A stretch of DNA of 64,000 nt from Umezawaea endophytica (GCF_025061645.1 NZ_JANYMP010000007.1:42358-106357); one strand, 5' to 3'. Numbered from the stretch's first letter, positions 38,141 to 48,185 are shown. The notes: generated from the sequence alone by a model not told the origin. Program-made: numbers and translations.

Positions 38141-39148
38141 ATGGTCGGAAGCAAGACCCGAACGTGTCGTCGCTTGGTCGCCGCGGTGGTAATCCTGCTG
38201 TGCGCACTGGGATGCACGGCCGCCCCGTCGTCGAGCGAGGCCGCGGAGGCGTTCGACGCGGCCACCCGCAACGACGAGGCGTTCAACCGCCAGTTCACGC
38301 ACGAGTTCGCCGACGTGGACGGGGTGCGTCTGCACTACGTCAAGGGCGGGACGGGAGAACCGCTCGTCCTGCTGCACGGGTGGCCGCAGTCCTGGTACGA
38401 GTGGCGCGACATCATGCCGGACCTGGCGCGGAAGTACACGGTGTACGCGCTGGACCTGCCGGGGCTCGGGGACAGCACCGGATCGCCCACCGGGTACGAC
38501 AAGGCGACCCTCGCCCGCTACGTGCACCGCCTGGTCGCCGACGAACTCGAGCTCGACGCGATCCGGCTGGTGGGGCACGACCTCGGCGCCGGTGTGGGAC
38601 TGCGCTACGCCATCCAGTACCCCGACGAGGTGGTCCGCTACGCCCACCTGGACTACCCCGTGCCCGGCCCCGCCCTCAGCGCGGCGGCGTACCAGACCTT
38701 CAGTTGGCACATGGCCTTCCACACCCAGGCGACCATCCCGGAGATGCTGGTCGACGACGACGTCCGCGAGTACCTGGCGTCGTTCTACCCGCTGGTCGCG
38801 CACGGTGGCGTGAGCTTCGGCGGTCCGGGAGCGCGGTCGCCGTTCTCCCCGGAGCAGGTGGACGAGTTCGCCCGCACGTACCGACGCCCCTCGGTGCTGA
38901 CCGGCGGGTTCGAGCTGTACCGGACCCTGGACCAGGACGAGCGCGACAACACCGCGGCTCGCCCCACCACCGTGCCGACCATGCTCATGACGGCCGAGGG
39001 CACCCTCTCCGCCACCCGTCCGACGCTGGAACCGCTCGCCACGACCATCGTCCGCGCGGTCGAGGTCCCCGGCTCCGGGCACTGGCTCCCCGAGGAGAAC
39101 CCGGACTTCGTGACCGGGGAACTGTTCCGCTTCCTGGAAGGATCCTAA
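38141..39148 (+). CDS. Exported epoxide-hydrolase-like alpha/beta hydrolase
   Basis: This 335-residue protein begins with a basic start and hydrophobic helix ending in LLCALGC, a borderline lipobox (Cys25) that could make it a lipoprotein. The alpha/beta hydrolase part has HGWPQSWYEWRDI, nucleophile Asp in GHDLGAG, and GSGHWLPEEN with the histidine, the signature of epoxide-hydrolase-type enzymes. GGAGG stands nine bases before the ATG. It is the first gene of a pair with the DinB-like gene, divergent from the XRE-cupin regulator that probably controls it. Confidence 0.88.
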   Translation: MVGSKTRTCRRLVAAVVILLCALGCTAAPSSSEAAEAFDAATRNDEAFNRQFTHEFADVDGVRLHYVKGGTGEPLVLLHGWPQSWYEWRDIMPDLARKYTVYALDLPGLGDSTGSPTGYDKATLARYVHRLVADELELDAIRLVGHDLGAGVGLRYAIQYPDEVVRYAHLDYPVPGPALSAAAYQTFSWHMAFHTQATIPEMLVDDDVREYLASFYPLVAHGGVSFGGPGARSPFSPEQVDEFARTYRRPSVLTGGFELYRTLDQDERDNTAARPTTVPTMLMTAEGTLSATRPTLEPLATTIVRAVEVPGSGHWLPEENPDFVTGELFRFLEGS

Positions 39149-39634
39149 GTGGACGAACAACGGATGGACCGGGACCTGCGCGCCCGCTTGGACGTGGTCC
39201 TGGACGAGCACCGCGCCGCACTGGACGCCTGCCTGGACGGCCTGACCGAGGACGAGGCCAGGAGGTCCCTCGTGCCTTCGAGAACGACGTTGCTGGGTCT
39301 GGTGAAGCACGCGACCTACGTGGAGAAGTTCTACTTCGACCACTCCGTCACCGGTCGCGCGCTCCAGCGGCTCGGCGTCGCCTCCACACCGGACCGCTCG
39401 TTCGTCCTCACCGCGGAGGACACCACCGCCTCGGTCCGGGCGGCCCACCGGGTCGCCTGCGAGGAGTCCCGGCGGATCGCGGCCGACCTGGACCTCGACC
39501 AGGTCGTCACCGGTCGGGGCGCCCAACCGGTGTGGTCCGTCTACCTCAGGGCCTCGCGCGACCTGGCCCAGCACTGCGGGCACGCCGACATCCTGCGTGA
39601 GCAGGTCCTCGCGGCACGGCGCCGGAACCCCTGA
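39149..39634 (+). CDS. DinB / DUF664 family protein
   Basis: This 161-residue four-helix protein has LLGLVKHATYVEKFYFDHSV and DLAQHCGHADILREQV, which place histidines at the metal site of the DinB/DUF664 fold. Members include thiol S-transferases and bacillithiol/mycothiol-dependent enzymes, but the substrate is unknown here. Its GTG follows the TAA of the hydrolase gene directly, with GAAGGA upstream, so the two genes form an operon. An internal ATG at 39164 is an alternative start. Confidence 0.85.
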   Translation: MDEQRMDRDLRARLDVVLDEHRAALDACLDGLTEDEARRSLVPSRTTLLGLVKHATYVEKFYFDHSVTGRALQRLGVASTPDRSFVLTAEDTTASVRAAHRVACEESRRIAADLDLDQVVTGRGAQPVWSVYLRASRDLAQHCGHADILREQVLAARRRNP

Positions 39635-39732
39635 ACCACACCCTATTTCGACCAGGGCGAAAGGTCGGCCGCCCTCCGGTGGTCGTCGGTGTACTACTCG
39701 GGGTTTGTGTTCTCTCCCGAGGAGGTGCCCGG

Positions 39733-40839
39733 ATGAGGGCGGTCAGGTTGCTGTTCAGCTCACTCGTGGTCGCGGCGCTGGTCGTGCCAGCGCAGCCCGC
39801 GTCGGCGGCGGTGGTCGGCGGGGCCATCTTCAACGACCCGACGGTGCCCGCGAAGCAGCGGGTGATCGTCGACCACGACCGGTCGCTGATCAACGGGGCG
39901 GCCGCGGGGTCGAGCATCCGGATGGCCATGTACCACTTCAACGACGCGGGGGTGGCCGCCGACCTGGTCGCGGCCCACAACCGGGGTGTCGACGTGCGGG
40001 TGGTGCTCGACTACTCGGACTCCGGCACGGCACCGTCCAAGTCGCTGATCAGCGCGTTGGGCAGCAAGGCGACCGTGTGCACCAAGGACGCCGCGTGCAT
40101 CGGCAACAAGGGCACGCCGATCATGCACAACAAGTTCTTCCTGTTCTCCAGCACACTCGGGTCGACCAACGTGGTCGTCCAGCAGTCGTCGAACCTCAAC
40201 TCCGGCAACTACACGGTGCTGTGGAACAACGCGGTGACCACGGTGGGCAACACCGCCCTGTACAACGGTTACCTCGAGTACTTCAACGACCTGGCCGCCA
40301 AGGTCAAGAATGGCAACTACTACAGCACGGTCTCCGCGGGCGCCGTCAAGGCCTACTTCTTCCCCAGGGCGGGCACCGACGAGACCAGCGACACGATCTA
40401 CAACATGCTGAACGAGAACGTCACCTGCGAGGGCAACACCTCGACCGGGACGGAAACGGGACGCACCATCATCCGGATCGCGATGTGGTACTTCAGCCGC
40501 GACGACATCGCCCGGAAGCTCCGGGACCTCGCCGACAAGAAGTGCTGGATCGAGGTCGTCTACACCAACCTCGACGAGGGCAGCCGGAGCTACCTCGCGG
40601 GCAACGACCGCATCGTGCTGTACAAGATCGCGGGCGACCACGAGGTCCACTCGAAGTACCTGCTCATCGAGGGCACCTACGTCGACAAGAAGGACTCCAA
40701 GTGGGTCATGACCGGTAGCCACAACTACACCAACGCCGCGCTCCGGGAGAACGACGAGACGCTGCTGCGGATCGAATCCGCGTCCATCCACGACCAGTAC
40801 CGCTCGAACTTCTGGGCCCTGCGCGCCGCCGCGTCGTGA
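39733..40839 (+). CDS. Secreted phospholipase D-like protein
   Basis: This 368-residue protein has a signal peptide (about 1-25, ending PASAA) and two PLD-type HxK motifs: MHNKFFLF near residue 137 followed by SSNLNSGNY, and VHSKYLLI near residue 306 followed by GSHNYTNAAL. In the classical HxKx4D pattern the aspartate is replaced (Ser and Glu). This resembles a subgroup of secreted PLD-like proteins and makes phospholipid specificity uncertain. GGAGGT lies seven bases before the ATG. It ends ten bases from the convergent acetoacetate-CoA ligase gene. Confidence 0.87.
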   Translation: MRAVRLLFSSLVVAALVVPAQPASAAVVGGAIFNDPTVPAKQRVIVDHDRSLINGAAAGSSIRMAMYHFNDAGVAADLVAAHNRGVDVRVVLDYSDSGTAPSKSLISALGSKATVCTKDAACIGNKGTPIMHNKFFLFSSTLGSTNVVVQQSSNLNSGNYTVLWNNAVTTVGNTALYNGYLEYFNDLAAKVKNGNYYSTVSAGAVKAYFFPRAGTDETSDTIYNMLNENVTCEGNTSTGTETGRTIIRIAMWYFSRDDIARKLRDLADKKCWIEVVYTNLDEGSRSYLAGNDRIVLYKIAGDHEVHSKYLLIEGTYVDKKDSKWVMTGSHNYTNAALRENDETLLRIESASIHDQYRSNFWALRAAAS

Positions 40840-40849
40840 CACGGGGCGG

Positions 40850-42793
40850 TCAGGGCTCCCCCTCGCCGGACGGCCGCGGCGGGACGAGCCGGGCGTAGAA
40901 GTCCAGCAGTGCCGGATCGTCTACGGCGGCCCGGTCGAGCGCCTGCTCCAGCGGCACGCCCTGGAGCAGGCGCTTGACCGGGACTTCGAGCTTCTTGCCG
41001 GTGCGGGTGTGCGGGATCCCTGGCGCAGCGATGACGGCGTCGGGCACGTGCCGCGGTGAGGCGTGGACGCGGATGGCCTCGGCGATCCGGTCCTTGAGGG
41101 CCTGGTCGAGTTCGACGCCGTCCGCGAGCACGACGAACAACGGCATCCAGTACCCGCCGTCCACCAGTTCGGCGCCGATGACGAGCGCCTCCCGGATCTC
41201 CGGCAGTTCCTCCACGACGGCGTAGAGGTCGGCGCTGCCGAGCCGGACGCCGTTCCGGTTGAGCGTGGAGTCCGACCGCCCTGTCACGATGACGCCGCCG
41301 CGCTCGGTCACCGCCATCCAGTCGCCGTGCCGCCACACGCCGGGGTAGGTCGTGAAGTACGCGTCCCGGTACCGGGTGCCGTCGGGGTCGTTCCAGAACC
41401 CGACGGGCATCGACGGCATCGGCTTGGTGACGACGAGTTCGCCGACCTCCGCCACCACCGACTTCCCGTCGGCGTCCCAGGCCTCCAGCGCGACGCCGAG
41501 CAGCGGGGCGGAGATCTCACCCGGCCGGACCGGCGTGGTCGGGGCACTGCCCGCGAAGCCGCTGACCACGTCCGTGCCGCCGGTGGTGGACGCGAGCTGG
41601 ACCGAGGGGCCGACGTGGTCGGCCACCCAGTGGTAGCAGGACTCTGGCAGTGGCGCGCCGGTGCTCCCGACGACCCGGAGCGCGCCAAGGTCGAACGCGC
41701 CGGGCTCGACGCCGGCCTTGGCGCACGCCAGCAGGTAGCCGGGGCTCACGCCGAGGATCGAGACGCGGTGCTCGGCGGCGAGCCGCCAGAGCCTGTCGGG
41801 ACCGGGGAACGCCGGGCTGCCGTCGTAGAGGACGACGGTCGCGTCGACCAGCAGCCCGGAGACGGCCAGGTTCCACATCATCCAGTTCGTCGTCGTGTAC
41901 CAGAGGAACCGGTCCCCGGCCCGGAGGTCGAGGTGCAGCCCGGCCAGCTTGAGGTGCTCCAGCAGCACCCCGCCGTGGCCGTGGACGATCCCCTTCGGCG
42001 CCCCGGTCGTACCCGAGGAGAACAACACCCACAGCGGGGCGTCGAAGTCCACGCGGTCGAACCACGGCGGCGCCTGCGTGGCGACGGCCTCCGCCCAGGG
42101 CACCATCGTCGGATCGCCGGGCGTCCCGACGTGGTCGACCAGCACCGTCACCCGGACGGTCGGCAGCAGGTCCCGCAGCCGGGCCGCGTCGGAACGCCGG
42201 TCGTGCACCCGGCCGTTGAACCGGTACCCGTCGGCGGTGACCAGCACGGTCGGGTCGAGCTGGCCGAACCGGGCGGCGGCGCCGTCCGCGCCGTAGTCCT
42301 GCCCGCACACCGACCAGACCGCGCCGATGCTCGCGGCGGCGAGGAACGCGACGACCGTCGGCGCCGCGTTCGGCAGGTAGCCGACGACCCGGTCGCCGGC
42401 ACCGACGCCCTGGCCGCGCAGCCAGCCCGCGAACGCGGCCACCTGGGCGCGCAGCTCGGGCCAGGTCACCGCTGTGGTCGTGCCGTCCTCGGTGACCGCG
42501 ATCAGGGCGGGCCCGGCCCCACCACCGCGCAGGACGTGCTCGGCGTAGTTGAGCCGCGAGCCGGGGAACCAGCGGGCGCCGGGCATCCGCTCGTCCTCCA
42601 GCACCCGGTCGAAGCCCCGGTCCGAGGCGACGTCGAAGAAGTTCCAGACAGCGCCCCAAAAACCTTCGAGGTCGTCGACCGACCACCGCCACAGCTCGTG
42701 GTAGTCGGACGGCGACCGGCCCACGAGGCGGGCGAACCGGCCGATGGCCGGGTCGGAGCCGGGATCGGGCCGCCAGATCGGGTCAACGGTCAT
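40850..42793 (-). CDS. Acetoacetate-CoA ligase
   Basis: This 647-residue adenylate-forming enzyme matches acetoacetyl-CoA synthetases (AacS-like): the N-terminal ELWRWSVDDLEGFWGAVWNF segment and the P-loop-like LFSSGTTGAPKGIVHGHGG are both present. So is the late GRSDSTLNRNGVRLGSADLY that precedes the catalytic lysine region (TGKKLEVPVKRLL). It activates acetoacetate with ATP and CoA. The ATG overlaps the stop of the monooxygenase gene (ATGA), so it is the last gene of the four-gene minus-strand operon. Acetoacetate is a product of homogentisate-type ring cleavage followed by an FAH-type hydrolase, which suits the operon. Confidence 0.92.
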   Translation of the reverse strand: MTVDPIWRPDPGSDPAIGRFARLVGRSPSDYHELWRWSVDDLEGFWGAVWNFFDVASDRGFDRVLEDERMPGARWFPGSRLNYAEHVLRGGGAGPALIAVTEDGTTTAVTWPELRAQVAAFAGWLRGQGVGAGDRVVGYLPNAAPTVVAFLAAASIGAVWSVCGQDYGADGAAARFGQLDPTVLVTADGYRFNGRVHDRRSDAARLRDLLPTVRVTVLVDHVGTPGDPTMVPWAEAVATQAPPWFDRVDFDAPLWVLFSSGTTGAPKGIVHGHGGVLLEHLKLAGLHLDLRAGDRFLWYTTTNWMMWNLAVSGLLVDATVVLYDGSPAFPGPDRLWRLAAEHRVSILGVSPGYLLACAKAGVEPGAFDLGALRVVGSTGAPLPESCYHWVADHVGPSVQLASTTGGTDVVSGFAGSAPTTPVRPGEISAPLLGVALEAWDADGKSVVAEVGELVVTKPMPSMPVGFWNDPDGTRYRDAYFTTYPGVWRHGDWMAVTERGGVIVTGRSDSTLNRNGVRLGSADLYAVVEELPEIREALVIGAELVDGGYWMPLFVVLADGVELDQALKDRIAEAIRVHASPRHVPDAVIAAPGIPHTRTGKKLEVPVKRLLQGVPLEQALDRAAVDDPALLDFYARLVPPRPSGEGEP

Positions 42794-44349
42794 CGCCACT
42801 CCACGGTGAAGGCTTTCGGTAGCTGGACGAGCAGGTCGGCGACGACGTCCGCGAGCGCGGCCGGGGTCGCCGCACCGGCGAACAGGTGGTGGTCGGGGCG
42901 GAGCACGAACCCGACGTGGCCCGCCTCGGCCAGGTGCGGCAGCAGCACGCCGTCGACGTCGACCTCCGGCACCAGGTGCAGCAGCACGGCGCCGAGCGAA
43001 CGCAGCCGGGCCACCTGGTCGTCGGACAGCACCTCGTGCGGGTCGACGGTTGCGGCGACCACGACGACGGGCCCGACCAGGTCGTCGAGCAGCCCGGTGC
43101 GCCCGTCGAGGGTCAGCCGCGGCTGCGGGGCGGGCGCACCCGAGCCGACCACCGGCACCCCGTTCGCGTCCCGGTGCACGACACCGCCGGTCACCGCGGA
43201 GGGCAGGCGCACCGGCAGGATCTTCGCCGGGTCGGCGTCGTTGGCCAGCAGGAAGGCGTCCCGCCGCGCGGCCGTCTCCGGGTCGACCACGCAGATGACC
43301 TCGCCCAGCTCCACGGACACGCCGATCGCCTGCTCGACGTGCGCCCGCCGCTCGGCCGGGTAGGTGTCCAGCAGGTCGGGACCGACCTGCCCGGCCAGCA
43401 CGAGGTCGAGCTTCCAGGCCAGGTCGGCGGCGTCGCGGATGCCCGAGCACAGGCCCTGGCCCGCGAACGGCGGCATGAGGTGGGCGGCGTCGCCCGCGAT
43501 CAGCAGCCTGCCGGCCCGCCACTCGTCGGCCAGCCGGGCCTGGAACGTGTAGGCGGTGTGCCGTTCGAGGTCGGCCGTCTCCGGGGTGACGCCCCACGGT
43601 TCGAGCAGGCGCCACGCCGTGGCCTCGTCGTTCAGCTCGGTGACGGACTCGCCGGGCAGTCGCATGAATTCCCACCGGCGACGGCCGGGGCCGCCGGAAA
43701 CCGCCGTTGTCGGCCGCGCCGGATCGCAGACCTGGAGGTTCATCGGCTCCCACGGGCGGTGGTCCCGCGGCACCACGTCGACGACCAGCCAGTCGTGGAA
43801 GTAGCCGAGGTCGGTGACGGCCGTGCCGATCCGCTCGCGGACCAGGCTGTTGGCGCCGTCGCAGCCGACCACCCACGCGGCCGTGAGCCGGACCGGCCCC
43901 TGCGGGCCTTCGGCGAGCACGGTGACGCCGTCCTCGGACGGGTCGAGGTCGGTCACCGCGTGGCCGGTCAGCACCGTGACCGATTCCTGGGCGCGGGCCG
44001 CGGCGGACAGGGCCCGTTCCAGGTCGGGCTGGTGGAACATCGTGGCGATCGGCCAGCCGGACGGCCCTGTTCCGGACCAGTCGAACCTCAGCAGGCACTG
44101 CCCGGCGGCGTTGCGCCACTCGTAGACCGCGGCCTGCTCGCCGAGGGTGCCGAGCACCTCGCCGATGCCCGCCGCGGCCAGGACACGCGCGGTCTCGTCG
44201 TCGAAGTGCACGGCCCGCGGCCGCGGATACGGCACGGGCCACCGCTCCAGGACGACCACCCGGTGACCCCGGCGGCCCAGCAGCGAGGCCAGGGTGAGGC
44301 CCACCGGCCCCGCCCCCACGATCGCCACGTCGTACCCGTCGTCAGTCAC
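42790..44349 (-). CDS. FAD-dependent aromatic monooxygenase (MhpA-like)
   Basis: This 519-residue group A flavin monooxygenase shows YDVAIVGAGPVGLTLASLLG (FAD GxGxxG), VVGCDGANSLVRERIG (the DG motif) and LLIAGDAAHLMPPFAGQGL (the GD motif). A C-terminal thioredoxin-like domain follows, as in MhpA/PhzS-like hydroxylases. It adds a hydroxyl group to an aromatic ring using NAD(P)H and O2. The GTG overlaps the extradiol gene by eight bases. It probably supplies the dihydroxylated substrate for that dioxygenase. Confidence 0.92.
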   Translation of the reverse strand: MTDDGYDVAIVGAGPVGLTLASLLGRRGHRVVVLERWPVPYPRPRAVHFDDETARVLAAAGIGEVLGTLGEQAAVYEWRNAAGQCLLRFDWSGTGPSGWPIATMFHQPDLERALSAAARAQESVTVLTGHAVTDLDPSEDGVTVLAEGPQGPVRLTAAWVVGCDGANSLVRERIGTAVTDLGYFHDWLVVDVVPRDHRPWEPMNLQVCDPARPTTAVSGGPGRRRWEFMRLPGESVTELNDEATAWRLLEPWGVTPETADLERHTAYTFQARLADEWRAGRLLIAGDAAHLMPPFAGQGLCSGIRDAADLAWKLDLVLAGQVGPDLLDTYPAERRAHVEQAIGVSVELGEVICVVDPETAARRDAFLLANDADPAKILPVRLPSAVTGGVVHRDANGVPVVGSGAPAPQPRLTLDGRTGLLDDLVGPVVVVAATVDPHEVLSDDQVARLRSLGAVLLHLVPEVDVDGVLLPHLAEAGHVGFVLRPDHHLFAGAATPAALADVVADLLVQLPKAFTVEWR

Positions 44350-45265
44350 TGTGCGCGCCGGTCATCAGTTCGGCCAGGTCCTCGGGGGCCAGGAACGACG
44401 GCGGCGGGGGCGGACCCCAGTTGTAGAGGCCCTTCACGCCCTCCCAGACGCCGGGCTTCCAGAGGGCGTCGTCCACGATGCAGTCCAGGTCGGAGTAGTA
44501 CTCGGAGAAGTTGCCCGCCGGATCCTTGAGGTACCAGAAGAAGTTCGAGCCGACGTGGTGGCGGCCGAGGCCCCAGACGTGCCTGCCTGGGTCGGCGGCG
44601 AGCATCGCGCTGGCCCCGCGCCCGACCTCGTCGACGTCGTCGACCTGCCAGGAGGTGTGGTGCAGGAACTGCAAGGGGGCCTGCTGCACCAGGACGTTGT
44701 GGTGGTCGGTCGAGCAGCGCAGGAACGCCGCGAGCCCGGTCACGGTGTCGCTCACCTTGAAGCCGAGCCCCTCGGTGAAGACGCGCTGGCTGGTCTCCAC
44801 ATCGGTGGAGCCGAGCACGACGTGGCCGAGCCTGCGCGGCCGGACCGGACCCTCGCGCAGGACGCCGTCGGCGCGGGCGCCCGGACGGTCGACACGACCG
44901 GGGCCGTTGTACAGCGGCGCCGGGGCGGCGGCCTGGTCCAGCCGGGGCGCGATGGTCACGTCGATCCTGGTGCCGGTGCCCGGATCGACGGTGGAGACCG
45001 AGGTCTCGGTGCGCGCCACGGACAGCCCGAGGCGCTGGAGCCCGGCGGTGACCCGGTCGAGGTCGTCCGGGTCGTCCGCGCCGACGCCGAGTTCCAGCAG
45101 GCGCCGCCGGTCGGCGCCCGCGATCCGCAGTTGCTCGCCACCGTCCACGGTGGAGAAGCGGTGGTCGTCGGGACCGCGCTGGAGGCCGAACTCGGCGTAG
45201 TAGTCGGCGGTCGCCCCCACGTTCGGCACGCCGAGGGTGATCGAGGTCAGGCGGTGCAGTGGCAC
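44342..45265 (-). CDS. VOC-family extradiol dioxygenase
   Basis: This 307-residue two-domain protein has the vicinal-oxygen-chelate repeat and the extradiol triad: histidine in RRLGHVVLGSTD, histidine in LQFLHHTSWQVDD and glutamate in NFSEYYSDLD. It likely opens a catechol-type ring with Fe(II). The GTG start lies one base after the FAH stop, and the stop overlaps the monooxygenase start, so it is embedded in the operon. Its substrate probably is the product of the flavin monooxygenase, an inference from order. Confidence 0.9.
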   Translation of the reverse strand: MPLHRLTSITLGVPNVGATADYYAEFGLQRGPDDHRFSTVDGGEQLRIAGADRRRLLELGVGADDPDDLDRVTAGLQRLGLSVARTETSVSTVDPGTGTRIDVTIAPRLDQAAAPAPLYNGPGRVDRPGARADGVLREGPVRPRRLGHVVLGSTDVETSQRVFTEGLGFKVSDTVTGLAAFLRCSTDHHNVLVQQAPLQFLHHTSWQVDDVDEVGRGASAMLAADPGRHVWGLGRHHVGSNFFWYLKDPAGNFSEYYSDLDCIVDDALWKPGVWEGVKGLYNWGPPPPPSFLAPEDLAELMTGAHSD

Positions 45266-45266
45266 G

Positions 45267-46136
45267 TCACTTCTCCTTCGACGCGGCGACGAAGTGCTGC
45301 TGGAGTTCCCCGATGCCTGCGATCGTGCTGACCAGCCGGTCCCCCTCGCGGAGGAACCACTGGGGGACGCGGGCGGCGCCGATCCCCGACGGGGTGCCGG
45401 TGAAGATCACGTCGCCTGGTTCGAGCGGCAGCACGGCGGACAGCGCGGCGATCAGCGCGGGTACGGAGAAGACCAGGTCGGCGGTGGTCCCCTTCTGGAC
45501 CGGCTCGCCGTTGACCGAGCACCCCAGGTCCAGCGCGTCCGGGTCGAGGCCCGCCGCCACCAGTTCGTCGACGGTGACCAGCCAGGGCCCCATCGGGGTG
45601 AAGCCGGGGTAGGACTTGCCGAGGCTGAACTGCGGGACCGGGCCGGTGAGCTGCACGGTCCGCTCCGACAGGTCCTGGCCGACGGTCAGGCCTGCGACGT
45701 GGCTCCAGGCGTCGGCCTCGGTGACGTGCCGGGCGGTGCGGCCGATGACGACGACCAGCTCGACCTCCCAGTCGACGGTCTCCCCCGCCAGCACGACCGG
45801 CCCGCACGGACCCGTGATCGAGCCGCGGAACTTGGTGAAGACCGGCGGGGAGTCGGGGACGGTGACGCCCGACTCGGCGGCGTGGTCGCGGTAGTTCAGG
45901 CCGATCGCGAAGAGCTGGCCGGGGCGCGGCACGGGGGCTCCGAGCCGTTCCGGTTCGAACGGCTCGGCGGGGACGGTGGCGGTGTCCAGGGCAGCCGCCC
46001 AGGCCGTGAAGGCCTCCCACCTGGGGAAGACCTCCTGCGGATCGGGGCCGAACTCCCCTTCGCTGGCCGTGGCGACGTCCACGGCTCCCCGGTCGGTGAC
46101 CAGGACCAGTCGGCTGTCGAGGTTGCCGAAACGCAT
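45267..46136 (-). CDS. Fumarylacetoacetate hydrolase family protein
   Basis: This 289-residue protein has the FAH C-terminal fold: AIGLNYRDHAAESG, VFTKFRGSITGP, DWEVELVVVIG with metal-binding Glu residues, and the late PGDVIFTGTPSGIG signature. It likely hydrolyses a carbon-carbon bond or acts as a hydratase/decarboxylase on a ring-fission product. The ATG has GAGGAGAG upstream and it is the first gene of the operon, so the promoter lies between it and the divergent GntR. It follows the dioxygenase chemically. Confidence 0.92.
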   Translation of the reverse strand: MRFGNLDSRLVLVTDRGAVDVATASEGEFGPDPQEVFPRWEAFTAWAAALDTATVPAEPFEPERLGAPVPRPGQLFAIGLNYRDHAAESGVTVPDSPPVFTKFRGSITGPCGPVVLAGETVDWEVELVVVIGRTARHVTEADAWSHVAGLTVGQDLSERTVQLTGPVPQFSLGKSYPGFTPMGPWLVTVDELVAAGLDPDALDLGCSVNGEPVQKGTTADLVFSVPALIAALSAVLPLEPGDVIFTGTPSGIGAARVPQWFLREGDRLVSTIAGIGELQQHFVAASKEK

Positions 46137-46195
46137 GTTCTCTCCTCAGGTGGGCTGGTACCGAGGTTGGCAGCAGAACGTCGTCAAAGCAACAC

Positions 46196-46257
46196 AATTT
46201 CGAAATTTCTTGGTCTCGTCCGCTGTCGCCTGAATTTCGATACCGCCGTGTTACGGT
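46196..46257. promoter_or_regulatory. GntR operator AATTTCGAAATT and leaderless promoter
   Basis: A perfect 12-base palindrome AATTTCGAAATT lies at 46196-46207 and a half-copy AATTTCGA at 46233-46240, in the divergent region. TACGGT (46252-46257) ends six bases before the GTG of the GntR gene, with CTGAAT upstream as a weak -35. The half-site lies within the core promoter, suggesting autorepression. Confidence 0.6.
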
Positions 46258-46263
46258 TCCGAG

Positions 46264-46980
46264 GTGGCAGCAGAAGCCGGCACCCGGAGCAACGCCGTGT
46301 TCGACCAGCTCCGCGCGGACGTCCTCACCGGACGGCTGCCACCCGGCTCCAAGCTCAAGCTCGCGGTCCTCGGCGAGCGCTACTCCGCCAGCCTCTCGGT
46401 CGTCCGGGAGGCGCTGAGCCGACTGGCCGAGCAGGGGCTGGTGGTCCCCCACCCCCAGCGGGGCTTCAGCGTGATGGCGCTGAGCCCCGAGGACCTCACC
46501 GACCTGACCAACACCCGCGTCGACCTGGAGACCCTGGCCGCCCGGCGGTCCGTCGAACGCGGCGACCTGGCCTGGGAGACGAGACTGGTGGCCGCCCACC
46601 ACACCCTGGCGGGCACGTCCGTCGCCACCCCCGACGGCGAGGTCAACGAGGACTGGATCACCGCCCACCGCACGTTCCACCACGCGCTGCTCTCCGGCTG
46701 CGGCAGCCCACGCCTCCAGGCCCTCGCCACCGGTCTGCGCGACGCGGCCGAGCTGTACCGGATCTGGTCCAGCTCGCTGACGCACGACACCGCCCGCGAC
46801 ATCGCCGGGGAACACCGGGACCTGCTCGCGCTGGCCATCGCCCGCGACGCCGACCGGCTGTCCACCGCGCTGGCCGCGCACATCCAGCAGACCACGGACA
46901 TGCTGCTGAGCTACGCCGCGACCAGGGCGGCCGAAGGGCTCGACGCCGTGCCCGCGCGCGGCTCCCGCGGCCGGGTTTAA
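46264..46980 (+). CDS. GntR-family regulator with FCD domain
   Basis: This 238-residue protein has an N-terminal winged helix (VLGERYSASLSVVREALSRL, then GLVVPHPQRGFSV) and an FCD ligand domain (about 80-220) with HRTFHHALLSGCGS and EHRDLLALAI. It has no ribosome-binding site; GTG translation appears leaderless. It is divergent from the FAH-monooxygenase operon, so it most likely represses that operon until a pathway intermediate binds, with the AATTTCGAAATT site as operator. Confidence 0.9.
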   Translation: MAAEAGTRSNAVFDQLRADVLTGRLPPGSKLKLAVLGERYSASLSVVREALSRLAEQGLVVPHPQRGFSVMALSPEDLTDLTNTRVDLETLAARRSVERGDLAWETRLVAAHHTLAGTSVATPDGEVNEDWITAHRTFHHALLSGCGSPRLQALATGLRDAAELYRIWSSSLTHDTARDIAGEHRDLLALAIARDADRLSTALAAHIQQTTDMLLSYAATRAAEGLDAVPARGSRGRV

Positions 46981-47061
46981 GCGATCACTTAACGGACGGG
47001 TTCCGGTCCGGTGCCGTCGAAGTAGCCTGGACCGACACTCGTCGTCGGGAGGTGCCGGGGC

Positions 47062-47315
47062 ATGGGTCGTGAGTCCGAGGGCGCGGAGCGGGTGCTGCGG
47101 GACATCTGGCGGGCGGAGTCGCACAGCGCCGCGGAACTGGAGGCCGAACTCGGCCACGGGAAGGCCTGCAAGGCGATGAAGCACATCGGGTTCGGCGGCG
47201 GCGCCGAGCCGGTCGACGACGACCTGCGCGCCGCGTGGCGGGCCAGGCTGGCCCGTGAGGGCAAGCTGCGGGTCGACGGCCGGAGCGCGGTGGAGCCGAC
47301 CGAGCACGACCCGCG

Positions 47316-47319
<4 letters not shown>
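47062..47319 (+). CDS. Unrecognised small protein upstream of coxD-type gene
   Basis: This 85-residue soluble protein is rich in Glu, Ala and Arg, with a helical pattern RVLRDIWRAESHSAAELEAE and a small segment HGKACKAMKHIGFGGG. I recognise no family. GGGAGG lies ten bases before the ATG, supporting expression. Its TGA overlaps the GTG of the MoxR-type gene (GTGA), so it is co-translated with the CO dehydrogenase maturation ATPase. A role in cofactor maturation is inferred only from this position. Confidence 0.7.

Positions 47320-48177
<858 letters not shown>

Positions 48178-48185
<8 letters not shown>

Noticed and set aside
40850..44242. One 1,130-residue frame joining the acetoacetate-CoA ligase to sequence opposite or upstream
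   Set aside because: The ligase begins at the ATG at 42793, which overlaps the monooxygenase stop; the upstream part is out of frame with the monooxygenase gene.
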